From positions 1-56,215 of the forward strand of contig LDXM01000017.1 of assembly GCA_001443375.1 (NCBI GenBank): a stretch of 56,215 nt of DNA. The letters are read 5' to 3'. Positions 44,614 to 55,787 of this stretch are shown in pieces (positions within the stretch are counted from its first letter, which is position 1; each line of letters begins with the position of its first letter). The notes under the pieces were generated by a model. That model saw nothing but the letters and a program-made list of their open reading frames with translations. It was not told the origin of the DNA and ran no database searches. A program made the translations under genes and the position numbers. The stretch comes from Chloroflexi bacterium CSP1-4 (GTDB lineage: Bacteria > Chloroflexota > Limnocylindria > Limnocylindrales > CSP1-4).

Positions 44614-46569
44614 TCAGGGCGGCGCGATGCGCCACTCGCGCAGGCCCGACTCGTAGGTCATGAGAGAGGGATCGACCTGCCCGTCGCCGATGCGCAGGCG
44701 GACCGAGACCGCCGCGTGGGCCATCTCGTGCACGATCGGCCAGACGGGCACGAGGTCCGCCAGCCGGTCCTGGAGCTCCCCGTACGCGGTGCGGCGGCGG
44801 CGCGCGTCGAGCGTGGCGGCGCCCTGCGCGAGCAGCCCGTCGGTGATCTCATCCCGCCAACCGCCGAAGTTCGCGTCGCCCGGGTTGGCGGGCCCCGTAG
44901 CACGGTCGGAGGCCAGCCAGCCCAGGTCCTCGCCGGGGTCGGAGCCGGTGCGGAGCGTGGCCAGGAACGTCTCGAACGCGTTGGGCCACTCGAGCTGGGG
45001 CAGCACCACGTCGGGCGAGAAGCCGACCTCGCGCACGCCGAGCTCGATGCCGCACCCCCGCAGCTGTGCGGCCGCGGCGGCGGCCATGGCGGCCAGGTCG
45101 GCGCGGCCCGGGCGCACCAGCAGCTCGCCCGCGAGGCGCCGCCCATCGCGGGCGTATACGCCGTCCGCACCGAGGCGGTAACCGGCCGTCTCCAGCAGTG
45201 CCCGGGCGGCGACCGCGTCGGCGCCGCGTTCGGCGCGATCGCGGAATGCCCACGAGGCAGGGGCGACGAGGCCGCGCGCGGGCTGGCCGCGGCCGGCCGT
45301 GGCGTCGGCGACGAGCGCCTCCCGATCGAGGCAGCGCACGAAGGCCTCGCGCGCGAGGGGATCAGCGAAGGGATGACCGTCGCGGACGTTGAAGACGATG
45401 GCCCGATACGTGCCGCTGGGACGGGCGGCGACGCGCACGGTGGGGTCCGTCTCGAGGACGGGCACGAGTTCGGGGGCGGCGTCGGGTAGCCAGTCGATCT
45501 CGCCCGAGAGAAGCGCCGTGACAGCCTCGGTCGGGTCGCGCATGACGATGGCCCGGACGAGCTGCGGGACGCCCTCGCCGCCGGGGTCCCGGCGCTCCAG
45601 CTCGACCGACGAGCCGGGCCGGTAGCGGGCCAGGCGGTACGGTCCGCTGCCCACCGGAGCGCGCCCGAGGTCGAGCAGCGGCAGTGCCGACGCCAGCCGG
45701 TCGAGGTCCGCCGCCTCGAGCACGTCGGAGAGCGACCGGACGGCTCCCAGGAGCGCCGAGCCGTACGAGGAGCGGTCGACGGTGCCCGTGTCGTCCAGGA
45801 AGCGGCGCGGCTCGGGCAGCGCGACGCCGGCCGCCCCGAGGAGCGACTCCAGCTCCCGCACGTGGTCGGCCGGATCGCAGCCGAGCGGAGGCGATGCCAC
45901 CAGGCAGGCCTCGGCGTTCGTCGTCTCGGCGATGCGTTCCACGGTGGCCGCGAGCGCCGCCCCGTCGATGTCCGCGGCACCGGCCAGGAGCCGCTCCAGG
46001 CTCGCCTCGAGCGCGTCCGAGGGCAGGATCGGCAGCGCCGCAAGCAGCCCGGCCAGGAGCGGTGCCGAAGGCGCGCGGAGCTTGAGGATGACCCGCCCCT
46101 CGTCGTCCGCGGTGACCGAGACCACGGCCGCCGCCGTCCGGCAGAGGTCGCCGAACGGGCAGGCCGGCGAGAGCGCCAGGCGCAGCGTCGTCACCACGTC
46201 GGCGGCGTCGAGTCCACTGCCGTCGGAGAAGGTGACGCCGTCGCGGAGTCCGATCGTCCACGTCTTGCCGTCGCGCGACGCCGCCGGCAGCGCGGCGGCG
46301 AGCTCGGGCACCGGCGCGAGTCGGTCGTCGAGGCGATAGAGCGCGTCGTAGAGCAGCGCTTGGATGCGCGCCGCCCCGGGATCGGTGGCCGGCGGCAGGA
46401 ATCCTCCGGGCTCGCCGGCGAGGGCGAAGCGCAGGACGACGACGCCGTCGTCGGTGGGGCTGGGCCGGGGCGAGGGCGTCGAAGCCGGCGTCGGCGTGGG
46501 CGCCACGGTCGAGGTGCAGCCCCCCAGGACGAACGCCACGGCGAGGGCGACCCCCGCCGCGCGCTTCAC
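44614..46569 (-). CDS. Orphan solute-binding lipoprotein (SBP family 5) at the end of the gcv operon
   Basis: 651 residues, GTG start overlapping the gcvPB stop by 4 bases (GTGA), so translation is coupled to glycine decarboxylase. Lipobox VLGGC (Cys18), then a Pro/Thr/Ser tether and a family 5 binding domain ([54 protein letters not shown]). Cys137/Cys143 and Cys222/Cys231 and the surrounding insertion match the system 2 protein at 42452-44419. No permease or ATPase gene lies in its own transcript; it may use system 2 or act as a sensor. Amino acids are more Ala/Arg-rich than in its paralogue, suggesting faster divergence. Ligand unknown; glycine or a glycine peptide is a context-based guess. 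Confidence 0.92.
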   Translation of the reverse strand: MKRAAGVALAVAFVLGGCTSTVAPTPTPASTPSPRPSPTDDGVVVLRFALAGEPGGFLPPATDPGAARIQALLYDALYRLDDRLAPVPELAAALPAASRDGKTWTIGLRDGVTFSDGSGLDAADVVTTLRLALSPACPFGDLCRTAAAVVSVTADDEGRVILKLRAPSAPLLAGLLAALPILPSDALEASLERLLAGAADIDGAALAATVERIAETTNAEACLVASPPLGCDPADHVRELESLLGAAGVALPEPRRFLDDTGTVDRSSYGSALLGAVRSLSDVLEAADLDRLASALPLLDLGRAPVGSGPYRLARYRPGSSVELERRDPGGEGVPQLVRAIVMRDPTEAVTALLSGEIDWLPDAAPELVPVLETDPTVRVAARPSGTYRAIVFNVRDGHPFADPLAREAFVRCLDREALVADATAGRGQPARGLVAPASWAFRDRAERGADAVAARALLETAGYRLGADGVYARDGRRLAGELLVRPGRADLAAMAAAAAAQLRGCGIELGVREVGFSPDVVLPQLEWPNAFETFLATLRTGSDPGEDLGWLASDRATGPANPGDANFGGWRDEITDGLLAQGAATLDARRRRTAYGELQDRLADLVPVWPIVHEMAHAAVSVRLRIGDGQVDPSLMTYESGLREWRIAPP

Positions 46570-48113
46570 TGCGGGCAGGGCGTCTCGGCGCCGGTCATGG
46601 CCCGCCAGCGGAGATCCGGCTGTCGCGCCGCGGTGGCCTCGTCGAGGCGACGGACGGGCGCCGAGTGGGGCGCGCCGATCACGAGGTCGGGGTCTTCATG
46701 CGCCTCGCGGGCGATCTCGATGAGCGCCTCGGCGAAGGCATCCAGCGTCTCCACGGACTCGGTCTCCGTGGGCTCGATGAGCAGGCACTCCTCGACGATG
46801 AGCGGGAAGTAGATCGTGGGTGGGTGGTAGCCCTTGTCGATGAGGCGCTTGGCCACGTCGAGCGTGCGCACGCCGGTGGCCTCCTTGAGCGGCCGGGCCG
46901 TGGCCACGAACTCGTGCTTGCAGGGTCGGTCGAAGGGGATCTCGTAGGCACCTCCGAGGCGCGACTTCAGGTAGTTCGCGGCGAGCACGGCATCCTCGCT
47001 GACCTGGGCCAGTCCCGTGCCGCCGTGGGCCCGGATGTAGGCGTAGGCTCGCACCAGGACGCCCGTGCTGCCCTGGTAGGCGCGCACGCGGCCGATGGAC
47101 TCCGGCCGCTCGCCGGGGCGCTCGAGGCGGAAGCTGCCGTCCGGCTCGCGCAGCACCAGCGGCGACGGCAGGTAGGGCAGCAGCGCCTCACCCACGCCGA
47201 CCGGCCCGGCGCCCGGACCGCCGCCGCCGTGAGGGGTGCTGAACGTCTTGTGCACGTTGAAGTGCATGACGTCGAAGCCGGCGGCGCCGGGTCGGAACTT
47301 GCCCAGCACGGCGTTGAGATTCGCGCCGTCCATGTAGGCCAGGGCGCCCGCGGCGTGGACGGCGTCGAGCAGCTCGACGATGCGGTCCTCGAAGAGGCCG
47401 AGCGTGGACGGGTTCGTGAGCATCACCGCGGCGGTGCGCGGCGAGAGCGCCGCGCGCAGCGCGTCGAGGTCCACGCCGCCGCGCTCGTCGGAGGGCACGG
47501 TGACCGTCGTGAAGCCGGCCATCGAGGCGGTCGCGGGGTTCGTGCCGTGGGACGAGTCGGGCACGATCACCTCGCGCCGGTCGTGGTCGCCGCGCGCCTC
47601 GTGGTAGGCGCGGACCATGAGGATGCCCGTCAGCTCGCCGTGCGCCCCGGCCGCCGGCTGCAGCGTGACCGCGGCCATGCCGCTGATCTCCTTGAGCGCC
47701 TCCTCCAGCTCCCAGAGCAGCTGGAGCGTGCCCTGGGCCAGTGCGTCGGGCGCGAGCGGGTGCAGTTTGGCGAAGCCGAACAGCCGCGCCGCCCACTCGT
47801 TGATCTTGGGGTTGAACTTCATGGTGCACGAGCCGAGCGGGTAGAAGCCCGAATCGATGCTGTAGTTCAGGTGCGAGAGGTTGACGAAGTGGCGCACCAC
47901 CTCCGCCTCGTTCAGCTCCGGCAGTGCCGGTGGCATGGCGCGGCGATGCTCGACGGGGATGTCCTCGAGCGCATCGGCGGGCGGGTGCGGGACCTTGCCC
48001 TCGCCGCGGCCCGGCCGCGAAAGCTCCATGAGCGTGGGCTGCAGCATCGGTCCCAGCGCGGTGCGCGGGCCGAGCTCGGGACCGATCGTCATCTCGATGC
48101 GCGGAGCGGTCAT
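46566..48113 (-). CDS. gcvPB: Glycine dehydrogenase (decarboxylating), subunit 2
   Basis: 515 residues from the ATG at 48113, which overlaps the gcvPA stop (ATGA); the longer frame is shadow. PLP subunit of the P-protein: Lys in [21 protein letters not shown], Gly-rich loop [31 protein letters not shown] near the N-terminus, and [27 protein letters not shown]. Works with GcvPA, GcvH, GcvT and a lipoamide dehydrogenase (not in this window). The start of the orphan lipoprotein overlaps its stop. Confidence 0.97.
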   Translation of the reverse strand: MTAPRIEMTIGPELGPRTALGPMLQPTLMELSRPGRGEGKVPHPPADALEDIPVEHRRAMPPALPELNEAEVVRHFVNLSHLNYSIDSGFYPLGSCTMKFNPKINEWAARLFGFAKLHPLAPDALAQGTLQLLWELEEALKEISGMAAVTLQPAAGAHGELTGILMVRAYHEARGDHDRREVIVPDSSHGTNPATASMAGFTTVTVPSDERGGVDLDALRAALSPRTAAVMLTNPSTLGLFEDRIVELLDAVHAAGALAYMDGANLNAVLGKFRPGAAGFDVMHFNVHKTFSTPHGGGGPGAGPVGVGEALLPYLPSPLVLREPDGSFRLERPGERPESIGRVRAYQGSTGVLVRAYAYIRAHGGTGLAQVSEDAVLAANYLKSRLGGAYEIPFDRPCKHEFVATARPLKEATGVRTLDVAKRLIDKGYHPPTIYFPLIVEECLLIEPTETESVETLDAFAEALIEIAREAHEDPDLVIGAPHSAPVRRLDEATAARQPDLRWRAMTGAETPCPQ

Positions 48114-49489
48114 CGGGCCACCTCTGCCGGGACGCGCCCGGCGGCGCCCAGCTCTGCCGCCAGCGCGGCTGCGAAACGCGCGATATCGTCGCTGGTGGTC
48201 ACCTCGGTGGCGCACACCAGGAGCGCGTCTCGCAGGAGCAGATCGTCGGGGTACCAGCGCGCGAGCGGCAGGCCGGCCAGGACGCCGCGATCGAGCAGCG
48301 CGGCGTGGACGCGCTGCGCGCCGGGGACGTGCACCGCGAACTCGTTGAGGTACGCGGCGCGGTGGACGCGCGGCGCCCCGGCGACGCGCAGCGCCCGTTC
48401 CAGCTCGCGGGCCTTGGCGGCCCCGCCGGCGGCCACGTCGCGCAGGCCGTGCGGGCCGATCGTCGCCAGGTAGACCGTGGCGGCCAGGGCGCACAGCGCC
48501 TGGTTGGTGCAGATGTTGCTGGCCGCCTTCTCGCGCCGGATGTCCTGCTCGCGCGCGCGCATGGTCATGACGAAGGCGCGCCGGCCGTCGAGGTCGGTCG
48601 TCCTGCCCACCAGCCGGCCGGGGATCTGGCGGATCAGTGCGTCGGTGGTGGCCAGCACGCCGAGGTACGGGCCGCCGTACATCGGCGCGATGCCCAGCGG
48701 TTGGCCCTCCCCGGCGGCGATGTCGGCGCCGTATGCCCCGGGGGGCGCCAGCACGGCCAGCGAGACGGGCTCGACGACGGCCACGAAGAGGGCGCCGGCG
48801 GCGTGGGCGAGGCGCGCCGCCTCGGCCATCGGTTCCAGGAGGCCGAAGACGTTCGGCTGGCCGAGGACGACGCCGGCCACGGGCGCCCCGGCGGCCAGCG
48901 ACCGTTCCAGCTCGGCCAGGTCCGTGGTGCCGTCGGCGAGCGTGGGCAGCTCGTCGAGGACCAGCCCGGCCGGCGTGAAGTAGGTGCGCGTCGTGTCGAG
49001 GTAGTGGCGGTGGACGGCGTGGGAGACGAGGACGCGCCCGCGGCGCGTGGCGCGCACGGTCATCAGGGCGGCCTCGGCCGTGGCCGCCGCTCCGTCGTAG
49101 TGCGAGGCCGAAACCACGTCGAGCCCGGTCAGCTCGGCGAGGAGCGACTGGTACTCGTAGATCGTCTGGAGAGTGCCCTGGCTGATCTCCGGCTGGTAGG
49201 GCGTGTACGCGGTGTAGAACTCGCCGCGCGAGAGGATCTGGTCCACTGCGGCGGGGATGTAATGGCGGTAGACGCCGGCGCCCAGGAAGCTGGCCAGGTC
49301 CACCCGGTTGCGGGCCGCCAGGCGCTCCAGGCGAGCCGCCAGCTCGAGCTCGGGCTCCGGGCCCGGCAGGTCGAGCCCGTGCGCCCGGACGGAGGCCGGG
49401 ATGTCGGCGAAGAGCGGCTCGACCGAGTCCAGGCCCAGCGCGGCCAGCATCCTCGCGCGGTCGTCGCCCGTGTGCGGTCCGTAGGGCAT
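48110..49489 (-). CDS. gcvPA: Glycine dehydrogenase (decarboxylating), subunit 1
   Basis: 459 residues from [19 protein letters not shown] at 49489, the typical N-terminus. Signatures: [68 protein letters not shown] and [19 protein letters not shown]. The split PA/PB form is known in many Gram-positive, thermophilic and Chloroflexota bacteria. It lies 4 bases after gcvH and is coupled to gcvPB. Confidence 0.97.
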   Translation of the reverse strand: MPYGPHTGDDRARMLAALGLDSVEPLFADIPASVRAHGLDLPGPEPELELAARLERLAARNRVDLASFLGAGVYRHYIPAAVDQILSRGEFYTAYTPYQPEISQGTLQTIYEYQSLLAELTGLDVVSASHYDGAAATAEAALMTVRATRRGRVLVSHAVHRHYLDTTRTYFTPAGLVLDELPTLADGTTDLAELERSLAAGAPVAGVVLGQPNVFGLLEPMAEAARLAHAAGALFVAVVEPVSLAVLAPPGAYGADIAAGEGQPLGIAPMYGGPYLGVLATTDALIRQIPGRLVGRTTDLDGRRAFVMTMRAREQDIRREKAASNICTNQALCALAATVYLATIGPHGLRDVAAGGAAKARELERALRVAGAPRVHRAAYLNEFAVHVPGAQRVHAALLDRGVLAGLPLARWYPDDLLLRDALLVCATEVTTSDDIARFAAALAAELGAAGRVPAEVAR

Positions 49490-49493
49490 CGCG

Positions 49494-49877
49494 TCAGCCG
49501 GCCCTGATGAGCTCGCGATAGGCGTCGGCATCCTTCAACGCATCCACCTGGGCCGCATCGGCGACGCGCAACTTCACCATCCAGCCGTCGCCGTAGGGGT
49601 CGCTGTTGACGAGCTCCGGGCGGCCGGCAAGTGCCTCGTTCACCCCGACCACCTCGCCGCCCACGGGTGCGTAGAGGTCGGAGACGGCCTTGACCGATTC
49701 GACCACCCCGAACGCCTGGTGGAGCGTCAGCGTCGCACCCACGGCGGGCATCTCGACGAAGACGACGTCACCGAGCTGGTCGGCTGCGTAGGCCGTGATG
49801 CCGATCACGCCGACGTCGCCCTCGAGGCGCAGCCATTCGTGGTCGTCGGAGTAGCGCAGACCGTCGCGGACCTCCAC
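49494..49877 (-). CDS. gcvH: Glycine cleavage system H protein
   Basis: 127 residues, GTG start with GAAGGAG 8 bases upstream. Lipoyl carrier: the modified Lys is Lys63 in [51 protein letters not shown] and [13 protein letters not shown] are classic. Shuttles the aminomethyl group between P, T and L proteins. Eighteen bases after gcvT. Confidence 0.97.
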   Translation of the reverse strand: MEVRDGLRYSDDHEWLRLEGDVGVIGITAYAADQLGDVVFVEMPAVGATLTLHQAFGVVESVKAVSDLYAPVGGEVVGVNEALAGRPELVNSDPYGDGWMVKLRVADAAQVDALKDADAYRELIRAG

Positions 49878-49895
49878 GGGCGATGCTCCTTCGCG

Positions 49896-50993
49896 CTAAG
49901 TGGGGCGCTGGTAGAACGGGAGCGGGACGATCTCCGCGGCGACGCGCGCGTCGCGGACGCCGCACTCGAAGATGGTACCCGGCCCGACCTCATCGGGTGG
50001 CAGGAAGGCCAGGGCGATGGGCACGCCGAGCGTCGGCGAGACCGTCCCGCTCGTGATGACGCCACACGGTTCATCGTCGCCGGGCCGGTAGACCGGGTAG
50101 CCGTGACGGGCGATCCCCCGGCCGCGGACGATCAGGCCCGCCAGGCGCCGACCGGGACCCCGGGCCGCGACCCGCTCGAGAGCCGCGCGGCCGACGAAGT
50201 CAGCCGGCTTGTCGAACTTCACGACCCGCCCCAGGCCGGCCTCGAAGGGGTTCGTGGCGCGATCGAGGTCGTTGCCGTAGAGCGGCATGCCGGCCTCGAG
50301 GCGCAAGGTGTCCCGCGCACCGAGGCCGACCGGCACGAGGCCCGCCGCGGCGCCGCCTTCGATGAGCGCGTCCCACACGGCAGGCGCGGCGTCCCACGCC
50401 ACGAAGAGCTCGAAGCCATCCTCGCCGGTGTAGCCGGTGCGGGCCACCCAGGTCGGCACGCCGGCCGCGCTGCCGCGCGCGATGGCGTAGTAGCGCAGCG
50501 ACCCGATGTCGACGTCTGTGAGCGGCGCGAGGATGCCCGCCGCGCGTGGCCCCTGCACGGCCACCAGGGCCGTCACGAGCGAGGCGTCGTCGAGCGTCGC
50601 GTCAAAGCCTTCCACGCGCTCGCCGAGCGCGACCGTGACGGCCTCGCGGTTGCCGGCGTTGGGTACGACGAGGAAGCGGGTCTCGGCCGTGCGGTAGACG
50701 ATCAGGTCGTCGATGATGCCGCCGTCCTCGCCGGTGATCATGGCGTAGTGCGCACGACCGACGCCCAGCCGCGGCGGGTCGGTGACGAGCGCATAGGCCA
50801 GCGCCGCGCCGGCCTCCGGGCCATGCACCCAGAGCTCGCCCATGTGGGAGAGGTCGAACAGGCCGGCGCGCTCCCGCACCGCACGATGCTCGTCGAGGAT
50901 GCCGGTGTACTGGACCGGCATCTCCCAGCCGCCGAACTCGATGAGCCGGGCTCCGGCGGCGACGTGCCGCCCGTACAGCGAGGTGCGGCGCAT
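49896..50993 (-). CDS. gcvT: Aminomethyltransferase (glycine cleavage T protein)
   Basis: 365 residues from the ATG at 50993, sharing one base with the NUDIX stop (TGATG). Transfers the aminomethyl carbon to tetrahydrofolate. Motifs: RLIEFGGWEMPVQYTGILDEHRAVRERAGLFDLSHMGE, YRTAETRFLVVPNAGN, ARTGYTGEDGFELF, LGARDTLRLEAGMPLYGND and VTSGTVSPTLGVPIALAF-type end. Supplies methylene-THF, from which formyl-THF for PurN and PurH is made. Confidence 0.97.
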   Translation of the reverse strand: MRRTSLYGRHVAAGARLIEFGGWEMPVQYTGILDEHRAVRERAGLFDLSHMGELWVHGPEAGAALAYALVTDPPRLGVGRAHYAMITGEDGGIIDDLIVYRTAETRFLVVPNAGNREAVTVALGERVEGFDATLDDASLVTALVAVQGPRAAGILAPLTDVDIGSLRYYAIARGSAAGVPTWVARTGYTGEDGFELFVAWDAAPAVWDALIEGGAAAGLVPVGLGARDTLRLEAGMPLYGNDLDRATNPFEAGLGRVVKFDKPADFVGRAALERVAARGPGRRLAGLIVRGRGIARHGYPVYRPGDDEPCGVITSGTVSPTLGVPIALAFLPPDEVGPGTIFECGVRDARVAAEIVPLPFYQRPT

Positions 50994-51502
50994 CACGCGT
51001 CGCTCGCGCGTCGGGCGACGCCCTCGCCGGTCACCCGGAGCCGACGCTCGATGGCCGAGCGCGCCGCGGCCACGATGCGCCGTTCGGTCTCGTGGCTCAT
51101 GAGCGCCTCGGCGTCGTCGAGGTCGACCCAGCGGACCTCGTCGAACTCGTGGTCGTGGCGGGCGATGTCGCCGCCCGTGGTCACCATCAGGTAGTAGTGG
51201 ACCGTCTTGTGGATGCGCCTGCCCGCCTGGACGAACCAGTACTCGATGGGGCCGACGGGTTCGAGGATGGCGACCTCGAGGCCGGTCTCCTCGGTCACCT
51301 CGCGCAGGGCCGTCGCCGCCGTCCGCTCGCCCGCGTCGGGCGTGCCCTTGGGCAGCGTCCAGGTGACGCCGTCCCGCTCGCGGCGACGCCGGCCGAGGAC
51401 GATCTGGTGGCGTCCGTCCACCAGACGGACGACGATGCCTCCCGCCGATCTGGCGCGCGCGGTGCGAGGTCTGGGGCGAGGCGCCTCGTTCAGCCGCGCC
51501 AC
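50993..51502 (-). CDS. NUDIX hydrolase
   Basis: About 169 residues if started at the GTG at 51502; the start is uncertain because there is no Shine-Dalgarno, though an upstream ORF ends at 51490 and could couple translation. The full Nudix box is present: G-x5-E-x7-REVTEETG, reading GTPDAGERTAATALREVTEETGLEV. AGGIVVRLVDGRHQIVLGRRRRERDGVTWTLPKG precedes it. The family hydrolyses nucleoside diphosphate derivatives; this form resembles (di)nucleoside polyphosphate or 8-oxo-dGTP-type members, substrate not predictable. A NUDIX gene at the head of a gcv operon is not a standard arrangement that I know. Confidence 0.9.
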   Translation of the reverse strand: MARLNEAPRPRPRTARARSAGGIVVRLVDGRHQIVLGRRRRERDGVTWTLPKGTPDAGERTAATALREVTEETGLEVAILEPVGPIEYWFVQAGRRIHKTVHYYLMVTTGGDIARHDHEFDEVRWVDLDDAEALMSHETERRIVAAARSAIERRLRVTGEGVARRASDA

Positions 51503-51804
51503 GGCGCCGCTGGGTCGACGACGCGGCCACGACGGAGCGTGGCGAAAGGGTGCATCCAGGTCATCCGCACGGCCCGGCGCAGGGGCGCGGTGCGCACGGG
51601 ACGGGCCGCGGCGGACGAGTGGCCGGTGCGGGAGCCGAGCCCGAGGGCGGCCGGCCGGTCTGCGTCGTACGGCCGGGGCGCCGTCACCATCCGCCCCAGC
51701 GCCATGTGCGAGAGCCCCAGCCGGCGGACACGATCGTGTCTGGACGGGCGGACGAAACGGGGGCGGATGCGGCCTCCACGGATGGCGGCCACGCTGCTCT
51801 GCAT
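51490..51804 (-). CDS. Uncharacterised Arg-rich ORF at the head of the gcv operon (uncertain)
   Basis: 104 residues, ATG at 51804. For: a good promoter (TTGCAA-16-TACCAT) ends 7 bases before the ATG, as for the leaderless gene at 20885; by hand count only about 12 of 104 codons end in A or T, while positions 1 and 2 are less GC-rich, the pattern of real genes here; and its stop overlaps the likely NUDIX start by 13 bases. Against: very Arg-rich composition, no recognised domain, and possible identity as a long leader for NUDIX-gcv. No signal peptide or Cys motif. Confidence 0.45.
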   Translation of the reverse strand: MQSSVAAIRGGRIRPRFVRPSRHDRVRRLGLSHMALGRMVTAPRPYDADRPAALGLGSRTGHSSAAARPVRTAPLRRAVRMTWMHPFATLRRGRVVDPAAPWRG

Positions 51805-51811
51805 GGGTCGA

Positions 51812-51839
51812 ATGGTAGCGCTTCGGGCCGGCTTTGCAA
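51812..51839 (-). promoter_or_regulatory. Promoter of the NUDIX-gcv operon
   Basis: Minus strand: -35 TTGCAA (51834-51839), 16-base spacer, -10 TACCAT (51812-51817), then 7 bases to ATG 51804. I looked for a glycine riboswitch between here and gcvT and saw none. Confidence 0.6.
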
Positions 51840-51869
51840 CGCGGGCCGTTGTCCCGGAGGTCCGGGTCG

Positions 51870-52829
51870 CTACTCCTCGGCGTCGAGGATCTCGCCCAGT
51901 GTCGCGGCACGCTCCGGCCGCAGCGCACCGCGCGCCACGGCGAGGTCGATCTCGCGCCGCGCGGCGGCCACGTAGAGGGCGATGGCGCCCGGTGCCAGGG
52001 CGTGCATCGCCGCGAGGTGGGCGCGCAACGTGCCCGCGTCGCCGCGCACGATGGGACCGGTGAGGGCGGCCCGGATGCCCAGCCGCTCGGCGTTGGCGAG
52101 GTTCTGGCGGACCAGCGGAGCGTAGATCGTGAGCGCGCCCGTCTCGTCCAGGCCGGCGCCGCGGCCGAGCTCGGCGATGGCGTCGAGCAGGGCCACGAAG
52201 CCCCCGGCGGCGAGCACGGCCGCGGCATGGTAGGCGGCCTTGCCCTCGGGCGGGATGCGCACCGGCTGGGCGCCGATCGCCTCGGCCAGCTCGGCCAGGA
52301 CGGCCACCAGGGGCTCGTCCCCCTCGATGGCCACGGTCGCCCCGCGCAGTGCCACCAGCGCGGCATCGGTGTCGGCGAAGGCGACCATGGGGTGGAAGCT
52401 GGCCGCCAGCGTGCCCGCCGCCATGGCCGGATGGAGCACCGTCGAGGCCAGCAGGCCGCTGGTGTGCACGAGTGCCTGGCCGCTATAGAGACGCAGACCG
52501 GCCGCCACGGCCGCCACGGCATCGTCGGGCACGGTCAGGAAGACGATCGAGACCTCGTCGAGGAGGCCCGCCGGCTCCATGAAGGCCCGCGCGCCGGGCA
52601 CGGCCGAACGGAAGGCCTCCCGACGCGCGGGGTCGCGGCTGGCCACGGCGACAACGGGCCAACCGGCCGCCGCGAAGGCACGACCGAGCGTCAGGCCGAC
52701 CGGACCGGCGCCCACGATGCCGATGCTCGGGAACGCATCGGGGTCGACCTCGGCCGCGGGCCGCCCATGGGGATGGCGATGCCCGGGTGGCATCCCCCGG
52801 TGGGCGTGATCGGGCGTATCGTGGTCCAC
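51870..52829 (-). CDS. Rossmann-fold and DUF2520 protein (ProC/ketopantoate-reductase-like)
   Basis: About 319 residues from a GTG at 52829 that lies 6 bases after a TACCAT box. After a His/Pro-rich start the dinucleotide-binding motif SIGIVGAGPVGLTLGRAFAAAGWPV appears; then SIVFLTVPDDAVAAVA, LVHTSGLLASTVL, SFHPMVAFAD and a helical C-terminal DUF2520 domain (GKAAYHAAAVLAAGGFVALLDA). The family resembles NAD(P)-dependent dehydrogenases and is often found near panC/panD, which are not visible here. Reaction unknown. It is divergent from aconitase and followed on the same strand by the gcv operon after 65 bases that contain that operon's promoter and a small CCCGGA/TCCGGG hairpin. Confidence 0.9.
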   Translation of the reverse strand: MDHDTPDHAHRGMPPGHRHPHGRPAAEVDPDAFPSIGIVGAGPVGLTLGRAFAAAGWPVVAVASRDPARREAFRSAVPGARAFMEPAGLLDEVSIVFLTVPDDAVAAVAAGLRLYSGQALVHTSGLLASTVLHPAMAAGTLAASFHPMVAFADTDAALVALRGATVAIEGDEPLVAVLAELAEAIGAQPVRIPPEGKAAYHAAAVLAAGGFVALLDAIAELGRGAGLDETGALTIYAPLVRQNLANAERLGIRAALTGPIVRGDAGTLRAHLAAMHALAPGAIALYVAAARREIDLAVARGALRPERAATLGEILDAEE

Positions 52830-52835
52830 GCCAGC

Positions 52836-52841
52836 ATGGTA
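52836..52841 (-). promoter_or_regulatory. Candidate -10 box of the DUF2520 gene
   Basis: TACCAT on the minus strand, ending 6 bases before the GTG at 52829; another leaderless-type arrangement. The -35 (CCGACC at 18 bases) is weak. Confidence 0.4.
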
Positions 52842-52868
52842 GCCGCGGGTACGGTCGATGGTCGGGGG

Positions 52869-52874
52869 TATACT
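52869..52874 (+). promoter_or_regulatory. Candidate -10 box of aconitase
   Basis: TATACT on the plus strand, giving a start near 52881 and a leader of about 95 bases. No clear -35. It is 28 bases from the divergent -10 at 52836-52841. Confidence 0.4.
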
Positions 52875-52975
52875 GCGACGAGCACCAGAGCACGCTCGAC
52901 CCGAGGCGGGCACACCCGTCAGGCGCCGACCCGGCCCGGTCCGTACGTGACCGGGGACCTGGAGGCCCGACCTCG

Positions 52976-55669
<2,694 letters not shown>

Positions 55670-55746
55670 CCGCTGGTCGTCAATCCCGTGAGCCCCGTGA
55701 GCGTTGAGCACTTGCCGAGCGGGACAGTCGGCGACCGGGGGCTCTG

Positions 55747-55765
55747 CTGCGACGGACCGTCGCAG
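55747..55765. terminator. Hairpin between convergent genes
   Basis: CTGCGACGG-A-CCGTCGCAG, a 9-base inverted repeat, 78 bases after the aconitase stop and 22 bases before the end of the opposite gene. No T-tract. The remaining bases of 55670-55787 show nothing else. Confidence 0.45.
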
Positions 55766-55787
55766 GACCTCGCGCCGCGGGGTCGCT

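Noticed and set aside
46665-48473. Open plus-strand frame of about 600 codons opposite gcvPB
   Set aside because: Shadow frame of a clearly conserved gene.
51503-51870. Possible glycine riboswitch ahead of the gcv operon
   Set aside because: I looked for the tandem glycine aptamer core on the minus strand and saw none; the region holds a promoter and an ORF-like stretch.
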